Below, piece after piece: positions 45,807-55,131 of a stretch of DNA of 64,000 nucleotides. The notes below the pieces were generated by a model. The model made no database searches. It saw nothing but the letters and a program-made list of their open reading frames with translations, and was not told the origin of the DNA. This stretch comes from Corynebacterium zhongnanshanii. Lineage in GTDB: Bacteria; Actinomycetota; Actinomycetes; Mycobacteriales; Mycobacteriaceae. Location of the stretch: positions 1,612,001 to 1,676,000 of the forward strand of contig NZ_CP061033.1 of assembly GCF_014490575.1 (NCBI RefSeq). Reading direction: 5' to 3'. A program made the position numbers and the translations under genes. Each line of letters starts with the position of its first letter. The stretch's first letter is position 1.

Positions 45807-47457
45807 CGCTACCTCCGTTGTCTAGAGTCCGATCCACAGCCAACGGCAACGGCGAGGACACCACAACATCCCCACTGTTGCGCGGCAAGGTCAGGCGGAA
45901 ACACGCGCCCACTCCAGGCTCGCCGATCGCTTCCAGGCGACCACCATGCAGCTCGGCATCCTCCTTCGCAATCGCCAGCCCCAAGCCGGTACCGCCGGTC
46001 CGTCGCTCACGGGACGGATCCGACCGCCAGAAACGATTGAACACCAAGTTCTCCTCGCCAGGCTTCAGCCCCACACCGTGATCCACCACGGTCAGCGCCA
46101 TGGAGGACTCCCCCACGGCCAGGGTGACGTCTACGGGCCGGGACTCGGAATGGTCCACGGCATTGGCCATCAGATTACGCACGATGCGCTCAACGCGTCG
46201 GGAATCCACCTCCATCATCACGGCCGAGTCGGGAAGGTTCAGGCGCACCTCCGCGCCCGTCTCCTCTGCGATGGCGTGCACTTGCTGATGCGCCGAGCGG
46301 ATGATGCCGCGCACATCCACCAGCTCGTTGGATAGGTTCGCCACGCCGGCGTCGTGCCTCGAAATCTCCAGCAGGTCCCCCAGCAGGGATTCAAAGCGGT
46401 CGAGCTCCTTGCTCATCAACGCGGACGCCCGGGCGGTCATCGGGTCCAAGTTGTCCGCATTGTCCTGAATCAGATCCGCGGCCATGCGCACCGTCGTCAG
46501 CGGGGTGCGCAGCTCATGGGACACGTCCGACGTAAACCGCTGCTGCACCGAGCCGAACTCCCTCAGCTCCCTAATCTGTGTGGAGAGCTTCTCCGCCATT
46601 TGGTTAAAGCTGGAGCCCAGGCGGGCCACCTCGTCTTGGCCGTTGACCACCATGCGCTCCCGCAGGTTCCCGTCCGCGAAACGCTCGGCCACAAGCGCGG
46701 CCCGGCGGATGGGCACCGTGACCTGTTGGGAGAACATCCACACAATGACCACCAGCAGCACGATGAGCACGATCCCGCCGGACATCAGCAGGCCGCGCAT
46801 GAGGCTCAACGTGGACTCCTCCGCATCCAGGGGGAAGATCAGGTACAGCTCCACATTGGCGATATCCGACGCCACCGGTGACCCAATAATCAGAGCCTTC
46901 GCCCGAGGATTACCTCCCACGGGCATGGTCACATGCTGTGTGGCCACCTGGCCCTGGCGCACGAAGTCCCGCAGCTCCTCCGGGATCGTCGCCGTATCGG
47001 GAACCACGGTCTCTTCGTTGTTCACGTCCGAGGAGATCAACACCGGCTCGAACACCGCCGTGGTGCGCTTTTCCGCGGCCGGGTTGCGATCCACCAACAC
47101 AGCCCGGGCGCTGGTCAGCCTGATGGCCACCGGGTTCGTGGGGTTCGTGGCCGCGATCTGCTCCTGCACCTTCACGCGGGCGCGATCCATTTCCTCGACC
47201 GCGGAGTCGTGCTCGGCGTTCAACAGCTGTTGGCCCAGAAAGCTCGTCAGCACGATGCCCAAGATGGAGATCACTACGAAGGACGCGATGAACACGCTCC
47301 ACACCACGCGCACCTGGACAGAGGTGCGCCACCGATAGCGCAAGGTTTTCCACCCCGAGCGCGTTGCTCCGGGTGGATTGCTGAAGAAAAACTTGGTGTG
47401 GTCCCACCACGAGCCCTCCTGCGATGGGGCCGGTGTCACGTCGTTGGGGCTGGACAT
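45793..47457 (-). CDS. mtrB: Sensor histidine kinase MtrB
   Basis: A 554-residue membrane kinase. Two membrane helices (about 46-68 and 232-255) frame an extracytoplasmic sensor domain. HAMP, HisKA with the phosphorylated His in SDVSHELRTPLTT, and HATPase (NLMANAVDHSES, GVGLKPGEENLVFNRFWR, GTGLGLAIAKE) follow. It signals cell-wall and division status to MtrA. ATG at 47457 is used; upstream codons overlap mtrA. Confidence 0.97.
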   Translation of the reverse strand: MSSPNDVTPAPSQEGSWWDHTKFFFSNPPGATRSGWKTLRYRWRTSVQVRVVWSVFIASFVVISILGIVLTSFLGQQLLNAEHDSAVEEMDRARVKVQEQIAATNPTNPVAIRLTSARAVLVDRNPAAEKRTTAVFEPVLISSDVNNEETVVPDTATIPEELRDFVRQGQVATQHVTMPVGGNPRAKALIIGSPVASDIANVELYLIFPLDAEESTLSLMRGLLMSGGIVLIVLLVVIVWMFSQQVTVPIRRAALVAERFADGNLRERMVVNGQDEVARLGSSFNQMAEKLSTQIRELREFGSVQQRFTSDVSHELRTPLTTVRMAADLIQDNADNLDPMTARASALMSKELDRFESLLGDLLEISRHDAGVANLSNELVDVRGIIRSAHQQVHAIAEETGAEVRLNLPDSAVMMEVDSRRVERIVRNLMANAVDHSESRPVDVTLAVGESSMALTVVDHGVGLKPGEENLVFNRFWRSDPSRERRTGGTGLGLAIAKEDAELHGGRLEAIGEPGVGACFRLTLPRNSGDVVVSSPLPLAVDRTLDNGGSDDEQ

Positions 47458-47467
47458 GACTGAGGAA

Positions 47468-48142
47468 CTACTCCCCGGTCTTATATCCGATACCGCGAAC
47501 GGTTTGGATGATGCACGGATCGTCGGGGTCCACCTCAATCTTGGAACGCAGGCGCTGGATGTGCACGTTCACCAGGCGGGTATCGCTGGCCTTGCGGTAG
47601 CCCCACACCAATTCCAGCAGCTGCTCGCGGGAGAACACCTGCCGTGGCTTGGAGGCCAGGGTCACCAGCAGCTCGAACTCGATAGGGGTCAGTGAGATTT
47701 CTTCGCCGTCTCGGAGCACCTGGTGCCCTGGAACGTCGATGGATAGGTCGGCGATCTCCAGGGACTCGGGGCGCTCCTCGGGGGTGCGACGCAGGCGGGC
47801 GCGCACGCGGGCGACCAGCTCCTTGGGCTTGAAGGGCTTGTGGATGTAGTCGTCCGCACCGGACTCCAGGCCCAGCACCACGTCCACCGTGTCCGTGCGG
47901 GCGGTGAGCATCACGATGGGGACGGTGGAGTCCTCACGGATTGCCTTGCACGCGTCGATGCCGTTCATGCCGGGCAGCATGACGTCCAGCAGCACCAGGT
48001 CGGGTTGGTGGTTGCGCGCCGCCTCCACGGCGTCGTTGCCGTCCCCCACGACGATCGTGTTGAAGCCCTCGCCTTGCAAAACGATGGTCAGCATTTCAGC
48101 GATTGCTGGGTCATCGTCCACTACTAGGATTGTTGCTGCCAT
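47468..48142 (-). CDS. mtrA: Response regulator MtrA
   Basis: A 224-residue OmpR-type regulator. The receiver domain has acidic residues at 9-11, the phosphoacceptor Asp53 (LLDVMLPG) and Lys102 (HKPF). The winged-helix DNA-binding domain begins near 130 (EISLTPIEFELLVTLASKP) and ends RGIGYKTGE. It controls peptidoglycan hydrolases and osmostress genes in corynebacteria. It lies 3 bp after tmk; a ribosome-binding site AGAGGAC overlaps the tmk end. Confidence 0.98.
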   Translation of the reverse strand: MAATILVVDDDPAIAEMLTIVLQGEGFNTIVVGDGNDAVEAARNHQPDLVLLDVMLPGMNGIDACKAIREDSTVPIVMLTARTDTVDVVLGLESGADDYIHKPFKPKELVARVRARLRRTPEERPESLEIADLSIDVPGHQVLRDGEEISLTPIEFELLVTLASKPRQVFSREQLLELVWGYRKASDTRLVNVHIQRLRSKIEVDPDDPCIIQTVRGIGYKTGE

Positions 48143-48145
48143 GGC

Positions 48146-48832
48146 TTAGTTGTCCTCTTGCACAAGTGTTTGGATGGAGTCTGCGATGTCTTCAGCACAG
48201 CTTGTCACGTCGGCCCCGGAAAAGTCCACTACCGTCCACGGGCTGCGCCAGTTGGCTGCGGCGAGGTCTCGGTAGGCCTGCACGGTGCGTTCCTGGAGGT
48301 CGCGATCGGCCTCGTAGGCGTCCTGCACGCGGTCTCCGTCGTCAGCTTCCCGAGATGCCACCCGGCTGTGCGCCAGCTGGGCGCTGACGTCCACCAGGAT
48401 CTGCAGATCGGGCACGGGCACGCCCAGGGTGGCGAACTCGAGGTTGTCCACCCACTCCACGATGCTGTGGGAGGCCATATCGCCGGGCCGTGTCCCCTCC
48501 CGCTGGGTGATTCTCGCCGCCGAATATGCTGCATTCGACGCCGCATACCGGTCCAACAGAATCACATACCCATCCGCATCCAGATCACTGAGCTCGTCTG
48601 CAACCTCATAGCGATCCAGCGCGAAGAGGGTGGCCATGCCGTAGATGGAGTCCGTGAGGTCACCCATCTTCTGGTACAGCCCCTGCTGCGCCAGGTGAGC
48701 GTGGACGGAGTGTTCGTAGCGGGGAAAGGCCAGGCGCGCCACGGGCAGTTCGCGGCGGATGAGCTCCGCTTCTACTGCCGTGACGAGCGTGTTTTTGCCT
48801 GCGCCATCTACGCCTTCAAAGGAAATAATCAT
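48146..48832 (-). CDS. tmk: Thymidylate kinase (dTMP kinase)
   Basis: A 228-residue kinase making dTDP from dTMP. The P-loop is FEGVDGAGKNT at residues about 5-15, the DR(Y) motif LLDRYAASNAAYSAAR lies near 95, and the lid region near 145-165 is acidic. ATG at 48832 gives the normal short start MIISFEG. It lies 4 bp after sahH and 3 bp before mtrA, so it is part of the operon. Confidence 0.95.
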   Translation of the reverse strand: MIISFEGVDGAGKNTLVTAVEAELIRRELPVARLAFPRYEHSVHAHLAQQGLYQKMGDLTDSIYGMATLFALDRYEVADELSDLDADGYVILLDRYAASNAAYSAARITQREGTRPGDMASHSIVEWVDNLEFATLGVPVPDLQILVDVSAQLAHSRVASREADDGDRVQDAYEADRDLQERTVQAYRDLAAANWRSPWTVVDFSGADVTSCAEDIADSIQTLVQEDN

Positions 48833-48836
48833 AGGA

Positions 48837-50309
48837 CTAGTAGCGGTAGTGCTCCGGCTTGAAGGGGCCTTCCACGTCCACACCGATGTATTCGGCCTGT
48901 TCCTTGCTGAGCTTCGTGAGGGTGCCTCCCAGGGCCTCCACGTGGATGCGGGCGACCTTCTCGTCCAGGATCTTCGGCAGGCGGTAGACCTCGTTGTTGT
49001 AGTTCTCGGACTTGGTGAACAACTCGATCTGCGCGATCGTCTGATCGGCGAAGGAGTTGGACATCACGAAGGAGGGGTGGCCCGTGGCGTTGCCCAGGTT
49101 CAGCAGGCGGCCTTCGGACAGGACCACGATGGACAGTGGTTCGCCGTCGGCGCCGGGGAAGGTGAACTCATCCACCTGCGGCTTGATGTTGACCCGGGAC
49201 ACGTCCTCGCGGTGCAGCAGGCTGGCCATGTCGATTTCGTTGTCGAAGTGGCCGATGTTGCCCAGCACAGCGTGGTTCTTCATCTGCTGCATGTGCTCGA
49301 AAGTGATGATACCCAGGTTTCCGGTTGCGGTGATGACGATGTCCGCGGAGCTGATGGCATCCTCCACGGTCACAACCTCAAAGCCGTCCATGAGGGCCTG
49401 CAGGGCATTGATGGGATCCACTTCGGTGACCTTGATGATCGCGCCCTGACCTGCCAGCGCTTCGGCACAGCCCTTGCCCACATCGCCGTATCCGCACAGC
49501 AGCACGGTCTTGCCGCCGATGAGCATGTCGGTGGCGCGGTTGATGCCGTCGACCAGGGAGTGGCGAGTTCCGTAGCGGTTGTCGAACTTGGACTTCGTCA
49601 CGGCGTCGTTCACGTTGATGGCAGGAAATGGGAGCACGCCCTGGTCGGCGAAGTGGTACAGGCGGTGCACGCCGGTGGTGGTCTCTTCGGTCACGCCCTT
49701 CACGGAGGTGCTGGCGCGGGTCCAGAGGTCCTTGTCCTCCTGGTAGGCCGTGGAGAGCATGCCGAGAAAGGCGGTGTATTCATCGGAGTCCTCAGGCGTC
49801 GGCTCTGGCACAAGACCGGCGGCCTCGAACTCGGATCCCTTGATGACGGCCATGGTGGCGTCGCCGCCGTCGTCCAGGATCATGTTGGCATCCTGGCCGT
49901 CCTCCCAGGTGAAGATCTGGCGCAGGCACCACCAGTATTCGTCCAGGCTTTCGCCCTTCCAGGCGAAGACGGGTACGCCCGCGGGGGCTTCTGGGGATCC
50001 CTGGCCCACCACGATCGCGGCGGCGGCCTCGTCCTGGGTGGAGAAGATGTTGCAGGACGCCCAGCGCACCTCTGCGCCCAGCGCGGTCAGGGTTTCAATG
50101 AGCACAGCGGTCTGCACCGTCATGTGGATGGAGCCGGCGATGCGCGCCCCCTTCAGCGGCTGCTCGTCTGCGTATTCCCGACGCAGCTCCATCAACCCCG
50201 GCATCTCGTATTCTGCGAGGCGAATCTGGTGGCGCCCAGATTCCGCGAGAGAGAGGTCACGAACTTTGAATTCCAGATCGCCGATGCGGTCGGGGGTGAG
50301 GTGTGCCAT
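48837..50309 (-). CDS. sahH: S-adenosylhomocysteine hydrolase
   Basis: A 490-residue NAD-dependent enzyme splitting S-adenosylhomocysteine to adenosine and homocysteine. Conserved stretches are [35 protein letters not shown] (catalytic Lys and Asp), the NAD site [16 protein letters not shown] and the C-terminus [10 protein letters not shown]. The length includes the roughly 40-residue insert seen in actinobacterial enzymes. AGGAGC lies 13 bp before the ATG. It heads the run sahH-tmk-mtrA-mtrB-lpqB-comF. Confidence 0.97.
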   Translation of the reverse strand: MAHLTPDRIGDLEFKVRDLSLAESGRHQIRLAEYEMPGLMELRREYADEQPLKGARIAGSIHMTVQTAVLIETLTALGAEVRWASCNIFSTQDEAAAAIVVGQGSPEAPAGVPVFAWKGESLDEYWWCLRQIFTWEDGQDANMILDDGGDATMAVIKGSEFEAAGLVPEPTPEDSDEYTAFLGMLSTAYQEDKDLWTRASTSVKGVTEETTTGVHRLYHFADQGVLPFPAINVNDAVTKSKFDNRYGTRHSLVDGINRATDMLIGGKTVLLCGYGDVGKGCAEALAGQGAIIKVTEVDPINALQALMDGFEVVTVEDAISSADIVITATGNLGIITFEHMQQMKNHAVLGNIGHFDNEIDMASLLHREDVSRVNIKPQVDEFTFPGADGEPLSIVVLSEGRLLNLGNATGHPSFVMSNSFADQTIAQIELFTKSENYNNEVYRLPKILDEKVARIHVEALGGTLTKLSKEQAEYIGVDVEGPFKPEHYRY

Positions 50310-50373
50310 GGGGGACGGAAGCTCCTGATGTCGAAGGGATATGTAAGGGATACTAAAACCGACTGCCAGTGTA

Positions 50374-50397
50374 ACAGTGAGCCCACACACTCACTGT
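50374..50397. other. Inverted repeat upstream of sahH
   Basis: ACAGTGAG (50374-50381) and CTCACTGT (50390-50397) pair perfectly around 8 nt. It lies about 65 bp upstream of the sahH start and 10 bp past the preceding gene's stop. There is no T-run, so an operator is as likely as a terminator. Confidence 0.45.
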
Positions 50398-50407
50398 GTT
50401 GAGCGTG

Positions 50408-50779
50408 TTAGCTCAGTGCCTCGACGTAGGTCTCCAGCCCTTCCGGGGCGTCGTCGCCCAGGCGCTCCAGTTCACCATCGAGCAGCTCCAGGGCGGCGTC
50501 CACGAGTTCCTGGGAGGCGTGGCCGATGTGGCCGCGCACGAAGGGGAAGCGGTCGGCGATGTCCGCCACGGCGTAGGGCGCCCCGCTCCAGATCGCCACC
50601 AGGGAGGAAGCCCCCAGCCCCACGGTGTAATCCTGTTGGCCTGGTTCGGCGTTTTTCGTGGCGTCCACGATGGCGTCCTTGAGGGCCATGCTGAGGTCTG
50701 TGTAGTCCAGCTCGTCCAAGTCCTCAAAGAACTCCTGCACGGCTTCGTCTTCGAAAATGATGTGGTCCCATGTGCTCAT
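50408..50779 (-). CDS. DUF4259-like small acidic protein
   Basis: A 123-residue acidic soluble protein beginning MSTWDHIIFEDEAVQEFFED and DLDELDYTDLSMALKDA, the layout of DUF4259 proteins (start MGTWGxGxFDND, then an acidic helix). The role is unknown; relatives are often single genes. The stop-proximal GCTAACAC is followed at once by GCTCAACAC, a near duplicate. Confidence 0.6.
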   Translation of the reverse strand: MSTWDHIIFEDEAVQEFFEDLDELDYTDLSMALKDAIVDATKNAEPGQQDYTVGLGASSLVAIWSGAPYAVADIADRFPFVRGHIGHASQELVDAALELLDGELERLGDDAPEGLETYVEALS

Positions 50780-50830
50780 AGTGTCAACAGTAGTAACCGT
50801 TTCGTGACCATGCTATATTTGACTGCAACT

Positions 50831-50846
50831 GTGACCTAGGAGTCAC
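50831..50846. other. Inverted repeat between divergent genes
   Basis: GTGAC-CTAGGA-GTCAC lies between the DUF4259-like gene and the gene at 50918. GTAAC and GTGAC motifs also occur at about 50796 and 50806. They recall MtrA half-sites (GTNAC), but the spacing is 6, not 5. Confidence 0.3.
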
Positions 50847-50917
50847 CCTTCGCCAACGGCCTAGCCCCGAGCACTGTCGACGAACATCTTTGACGTTACG
50901 TCTGGAGTTTTTCACGC

Positions 50918-51604
50918 ATGGACACTGACACTTCTCAGAGCCGCAACGATCGCCACACCTACGTCGGCGGTCGCTTCATCGCGGGCTTCGCCATCGTGGG
51001 CATTGCCCTGGCTGTGATCGTGTCCATGTGGACCATCCGCTCCGCCGATTCCGTGGAGAACCGCTCGAATCAGACTGTCACCACACAGACTCACAGCACT
51101 GCACAGGAGAGCAGCACCCGATCCAGCACTCCGTCCAGCACCTCGCACTCCCCCACCACCGAAGCGGACAGCACTCCCGAGCAGGCACAGCACGTCGTCC
51201 CTCCGCAGGCAACTGCGACCAATGACCCGTACATGCCGCCGCATGCGCTGACGTCCTCCAACAATGACACGAACTACTACGGCCTCACGAATGTCCAGCC
51301 CACCTCCCGCTGGCTAGCTGAGGCTGGCAAGGAGCCGGAGCAGCAGACCATGGAGCCGTCCCAGACGTCCCAGCAGGCGCAAGAGCCTGCAGAGAAGGAG
51401 ACTCCTGCTGGAGGCAAGGTCCCCGACTGGCTGGGAGACTACCTCAACGGCATCCCGAAGCAGCAAAAGGATGGCATGCACCATCTCAAGGATGATTTCC
51501 AGTTCCCGTCAGACCTCCCCCTTTTCCAGCCTGCACCGCGTGACCCTTCAGGCAACCAGAGCTCTCAGCGCAGCACCGCGGAGGATGACTCCGCGGAGGA
51601 GTAG
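50918..51604 (+). CDS. Membrane-anchored Ser/Thr/Gln-rich protein, unknown function
   Basis: A 228-residue protein with one membrane helix (about 20-42, FIAGFAIVGIALAVIVSMWTI) and a low-complexity extracytoplasmic region rich in Ser, Thr, Gln, Pro and Glu. Near the C-terminus an ordered stretch VPDWLGDYLNGIPKQQKDGM stands out. No family is recognised. TGGAG lies about 10 bp before the ATG. It may be a wall-associated protein. It is convergent with manA. Confidence 0.7.
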   Translation: MDTDTSQSRNDRHTYVGGRFIAGFAIVGIALAVIVSMWTIRSADSVENRSNQTVTTQTHSTAQESSTRSSTPSSTSHSPTTEADSTPEQAQHVVPPQATATNDPYMPPHALTSSNNDTNYYGLTNVQPTSRWLAEAGKEPEQQTMEPSQTSQQAQEPAEKETPAGGKVPDWLGDYLNGIPKQQKDGMHHLKDDFQFPSDLPLFQPAPRDPSGNQSSQRSTAEDDSAEE

Positions 51605-51613
51605 CCTCCAGCC

Positions 51614-52744
51614 TTAAGGCACCTGGGCCACGAACGCCCCCGGCCCGCACTCAGCCGCGCTGCGCGCGGGAACCCACAGTGCCTGGCCGCTCGCGAGCTC
51701 CTCGCCATCCACACACACAGACTCCGCCGCCGCAAGGACAATCGCCGGCCCTGAAACCTGCACCGGCTCGCCGTTCACATGGCGCAGTTGAAACTCGTCA
51801 GCAGGGGTGGGGTAGAGCCCGCTGGGCGTCGGAAGGATTCGGGGATCATCCACCGGATCGCAACGGACAATCCGCAGCAGCTCCTCCACGTCAATATGTT
51901 TGCTGGTCAGGCCGCCTCGCAGCACGTTATCGGAGTTCGCCATGATCTCCACGCCCGTGCCCTGCACGTACGCATGCAGCTGCCCGGCGTCCAGGAACAG
52001 CGCCTCGCCGGGCTGCAGCACCACGTAATTCAGCAGCAGGGCGCACAGCAGGCCGCGGTCGCCGGGGTATTGCTCGGCGAGGACACGCAGCACGCCCACA
52101 ACCTCCGCGATCCAGGGCGTGGTCGTCGCGCGATCGACGCGCTCCAGCGCCGCCACGAGCCCGTCCAGCAGCGGGTCAAGCTGGTCTGTGGGCATGGTCA
52201 TCCAGGTGGTGAGCACCGCCCGAATATTCGACGCCGGCTCGCCCTCCCCCAGCATCTCTACACAAGAATCCAGCTCTGGGCACTCCAGCGCCTGGATCAG
52301 CTCCCGAGTGCGGTCCACGGGCCGGAAGCCGGCGAGCGCCTCGAAGGGGGTGAGCGCGACGAGGAGTTCCGGCTTGTGGTTATCGTCCTTATAGTTGCGC
52401 TCGTAGGCGTCCAGGGGGATACCCTGCTGGTTCTCGCGCGCGAAGCCCTCCTGGGCCTGCGCCTTGGTGGGGTGCACCTGGATCGACAGGGCACGCTCGG
52501 CGGCAAGCAGTTTCAGCAGGAACGGCAGCTGCTCGCGGCCCGGCCCTAGCTGTCCCTGGGGGTCGGCGGCGATGAGCTGCTGGAGGTCGGTGTCCCCCAC
52601 GCGCGACGGTGCCGCGGGGTGGGCGCCCAGCCACAGTTCCGCCTCGGGCTGCTCCGTGGGTGCAGGGCGACCCGTCAGTTCCGCCAGAGCCGTGTGCGAG
52701 CCCCAGGCGTACGTGCGGATGACTCCTTCAAGTGGACAGTTCAT
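51614..52744 (-). CDS. manA: Mannose-6-phosphate isomerase, class I
   Basis: A 376-residue type I PMI converting fructose-6-P and mannose-6-P. Conserved features are the start RTYAWGSHTALAELTG, AELWLGAHPAAPS, LSIQVHPTKAQAQEGFARE (zinc ligands), KPELLVALTPFEAL, and LDAGQLHAYVQGTGVEIMANSDNVLRGGLT. ATG at 52744 is used with GGAA 4 bp upstream; TTG 52753 is an alternative. It follows manB by 26 bp and feeds GDP-mannose synthesis. Confidence 0.95.
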   Translation of the reverse strand: MNCPLEGVIRTYAWGSHTALAELTGRPAPTEQPEAELWLGAHPAAPSRVGDTDLQQLIAADPQGQLGPGREQLPFLLKLLAAERALSIQVHPTKAQAQEGFARENQQGIPLDAYERNYKDDNHKPELLVALTPFEALAGFRPVDRTRELIQALECPELDSCVEMLGEGEPASNIRAVLTTWMTMPTDQLDPLLDGLVAALERVDRATTTPWIAEVVGVLRVLAEQYPGDRGLLCALLLNYVVLQPGEALFLDAGQLHAYVQGTGVEIMANSDNVLRGGLTSKHIDVEELLRIVRCDPVDDPRILPTPSGLYPTPADEFQLRHVNGEPVQVSGPAIVLAAAESVCVDGEELASGQALWVPARSAAECGPGAFVAQVP

Positions 52745-52770
52745 TTGTTCCAAACTACGCGGGTCCGGGC

Positions 52771-54147
52771 CTAGGCGCGAATAATTGCGAGCGCTTCGTC
52801 CACCAGGGCGTCCACCTCGGCCTGGGTGGGGGCTTCGATGTTCAGGCGCAGCAGCGGTTCCGTGTTGGAGGCGCGGACGTTCATCCAGGAGCCGTCCTTG
52901 AGCTCAATGGTCACGCCGTCCAGGCGGTCCACGGACTCAGTGCGGTCTGCGAAGGCCTCCACCACGGCCTCGGTGCGGCCTGCTTGGTCGCTGACCTCGG
53001 AGTTGATTTCGCCGGAAGCCTGGTAGAGCTCGTAAGCCTTCTTCAGCTCGCTCAGCGGCTTGTCCTGGCCGCCGAGGGTGGCCAGCAGGTGCAGGGCGGC
53101 GATCATGCCGGAGTCCGCGTTGAAGAAGTCGGAGAAGTAGTAGTGGGCGGAGTGCTCACCGCCGAAGATGGCGTTGGTCTCGGCCATGGTGGCCTTGATG
53201 AAGGAGTGGCCCACGCGGGTGCGGACGGGCTGGCCACCCATCTTCGTGACCAGCTCCGGCACGGACTTCGAGGTGATGAGGTTGTGGATGATCGTGGCGC
53301 CGGGGTTATTCTTCAGGTAGCGCTCGGCGATGATGGCGCAGACGGTGGATGGGGAGACTGCCTCGCCCTTCTCGTCTACGATGAAGCATCGGTCGGCGTC
53401 GCCGTCGAAGGCGATGCCCAGGTCCGCGCCGACCTCCACGGTGTACTTCTGCAGGTCCACCAGGTTATTCGGATCCAGCGGGTTGGCCTCGTGGTTGGGG
53501 AAGTTTCCATCCAGCTCGAAGTAGAGGCTATGCAGGTCCAGGGGCTGTCCCTCAAACACAGCGGGAACCGTCAGACCACCCATGCCGTTGCCCGCATCCA
53601 CGGCGACCTTCAGCGGGCGGATGTCCAGCGGAACCAGGTCCGTGAGGTAGTCCGCGTAGCCTTGCAGGACGTCCTCCTCGGAATTGTGTCCAGGCTCGCC
53701 CTGGTAATCCTCAATGCCATCCTGAAGGTCGGCCTTGATGGTGTTCAGGCCGGAATCCTGACCGACGGGCCGGGCGCCGGCGCGGCACAGCTTGATGCCG
53801 TTGTACTTCGCGGGGTTATGGGAGGCGGTGAACATCGCGCCTGGGCAGTTCTTCACGCCGGAGGCGTAGTACAGCTCGTCGGTCGAGGTGAGACCCAGCG
53901 TGATGGTGTCCACGCCCTGGGAGTTCACACCTTCAGCGAACGCGGCGGACAGCCCCGGAGAGCTATCGCGCATGTCGTGGCCGATAACTACCGTGTCCGC
54001 TCCTTCTTCGCGCATGAGGCGGCCGAAGGACGCGCCGACGGCTCGGGTGAACTCCGTGCCGATCTGGCCGGGGCCCTCGCCCACCACGCCGCGCACATCG
54101 TAGGCCTTAATCATGGCGTCCAGGTCTTGCTGCTTGTAGGTAGTCAT
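52771..54147 (-). CDS. manB: Phosphomannomutase/phosphoglucomutase
   Basis: A 458-residue hexose phosphomutase. The active-site Ser lies in PGAMFTASHNPAKYNGIK near residue 109, the metal loop is FDGDADRCFIVDE near 235, the sugar-binding loop GGEHSAHYYF near 325, and the phosphate-binding region RASNTEPLLRLNIEA at the C-terminus. It makes mannose-1-P for GDP-mannose. It lies between the DUF3499 gene and manA on the same strand. Confidence 0.96.
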   Translation of the reverse strand: MTTYKQQDLDAMIKAYDVRGVVGEGPGQIGTEFTRAVGASFGRLMREEGADTVVIGHDMRDSSPGLSAAFAEGVNSQGVDTITLGLTSTDELYYASGVKNCPGAMFTASHNPAKYNGIKLCRAGARPVGQDSGLNTIKADLQDGIEDYQGEPGHNSEEDVLQGYADYLTDLVPLDIRPLKVAVDAGNGMGGLTVPAVFEGQPLDLHSLYFELDGNFPNHEANPLDPNNLVDLQKYTVEVGADLGIAFDGDADRCFIVDEKGEAVSPSTVCAIIAERYLKNNPGATIIHNLITSKSVPELVTKMGGQPVRTRVGHSFIKATMAETNAIFGGEHSAHYYFSDFFNADSGMIAALHLLATLGGQDKPLSELKKAYELYQASGEINSEVSDQAGRTEAVVEAFADRTESVDRLDGVTIELKDGSWMNVRASNTEPLLRLNIEAPTQAEVDALVDEALAIIRA

Positions 54148-54167
54148 TGCGATTGCCTTCCTGCTGA

Positions 54168-54620
54168 CTAGTCGTTACGCACTGCGCGCAGATGGCGACG
54201 TGGGGTTGGTCGCGGCAGATTTCGTCGTGCCGGGTGGAGTCCCGTGGGCACGGGATGGTCGTCCCGTCGTTGGACGCGGGACGCGCGGTGTTCTTCTTCC
54301 AGCTCTTTAAGCCTAATACTATCGGCGGCTTCGTGTTCGTGGGCGTGACGGACGGCCTCGGCCATGGCGCTCAGTTCATCATCGTCGATGTCGGCGGCTT
54401 CACCGAGGAGGTAGGGGTTGGTGATACTGAGCTGCCACCCATGCGGCGCCGTGGTGCGGCGCGCGTGCTCCTCGCAGAGGTCCCAGCGGTGTGGGTTAGG
54501 CACGGCGATCAGTGGGCCGATGATCGCCATCTGGGAGGCGTAGTTGAACTCCAGGGTTGCAATAGCCGGTGTGCAGCAGCCGGGCCTGGAGCATTGTCGT
54601 ATCAAAGTCACGGGTGTCAT
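54168..54620 (-). CDS. DUF3499 family zinc-ribbon-like protein
   Basis: A 150-residue protein beginning with RQCSRPGCCTPAIATLEFNY and LCEEHARRTTAPHGW. The CxxxxCC and CxxH pairs form a probable zinc site. The C-terminal tail is Arg/Pro-rich. The family is restricted to Actinobacteria and sits next to manB (Rv3258c). The function is unknown. Confidence 0.88.
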   Translation of the reverse strand: MTPVTLIRQCSRPGCCTPAIATLEFNYASQMAIIGPLIAVPNPHRWDLCEEHARRTTAPHGWQLSITNPYLLGEAADIDDDELSAMAEAVRHAHEHEAADSIRLKELEEEHRASRVQRRDDHPVPTGLHPARRNLPRPTPRRHLRAVRND

Positions 54621-54660
54621 TGTAGCGCCTTGGGGTCACAGCGGGCTTATCATCCTAGGC

Positions 54661-55128
54661 ATGGCACAACACATCTCGCGTTCCCGCAATGATCCCCGAG
54701 GACGGGGGTTACGTGGCGTGCTGTTACCGGATCTTCCTCGGTATAAAACGCGCTCGCAGCGTTTCGATAATGCCGTGATCGACGCCTACGAGCCCTACCT
54801 CGAACACTTCCGCTCGGAGCTGGGGGCGCTGGATGTTGCGGTGGATATTGTGCCGCGGATGCGCTTGAGCCATGGGGCGTCCACGTGGCCTGAGGATGTT
54901 GTGGCTGATGGGGCTGTGCCGCTGGGCCGTTTGGTGCCTGCGGGGGTTGACCGCCAGGGCCGTCCCACGCGTCCTCGTATTATTGTTTTCCGACGCCCAG
55001 TGGAACTTCGGACCAGCTCACCTCAGGAACTGGAGCAGATGTTGCGTCACATCATTGTGCGCCTGGTGGCGGTGTATTTAAATACGGTGCCGGAGGCCAT
55101 TGATCCCCGGTTCACGTGGGATGACTAG
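54661..55128 (+). CDS. Metallopeptidase-family protein with degenerate zinc motif
   Basis: A 155-residue protein matching Rv3259, annotated in many genomes as a zincin-like metallopeptidase. Recognised parts are RSRNDPRGRGLRGVLLP and RPRIIVFRRPVELR. The place where HExxH would lie reads LEQMLRHIIVRLVAVYLNTV, so the zinc site is absent and the name is probably wrong for this copy. ATG at 54661 is chosen; longer frames overlap the DUF3499 start. It is convergent with whiB2. Confidence 0.82.
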   Translation: MAQHISRSRNDPRGRGLRGVLLPDLPRYKTRSQRFDNAVIDAYEPYLEHFRSELGALDVAVDIVPRMRLSHGASTWPEDVVADGAVPLGRLVPAGVDRQGRPTRPRIIVFRRPVELRTSSPQELEQMLRHIIVRLVAVYLNTVPEAIDPRFTWDD

Positions 55129-55131
55129 TAA

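Noticed and set aside
48759..50402. 547-residue plus-strand frame antisense to sahH and tmk
   Set aside because: It mirrors the codon pattern of the GC-rich genes on the other strand and has no protein-family features; sahH and tmk are unmistakable.
50310..50407. SAH or SAM riboswitch upstream of sahH
   Set aside because: The leader is under 100 nt and shows no matching conserved core; only a simple inverted repeat is present.
50796..50846. MtrA box upstream of the gene at 50918
   Set aside because: GTNAC motifs are spaced by 6, not 5, and occur by chance often; kept only as an inverted repeat.
52732..54171. 479-residue plus-strand frame antisense to manB
   Set aside because: Val/Gly/His-rich shadow of manB with no recognisable domain.
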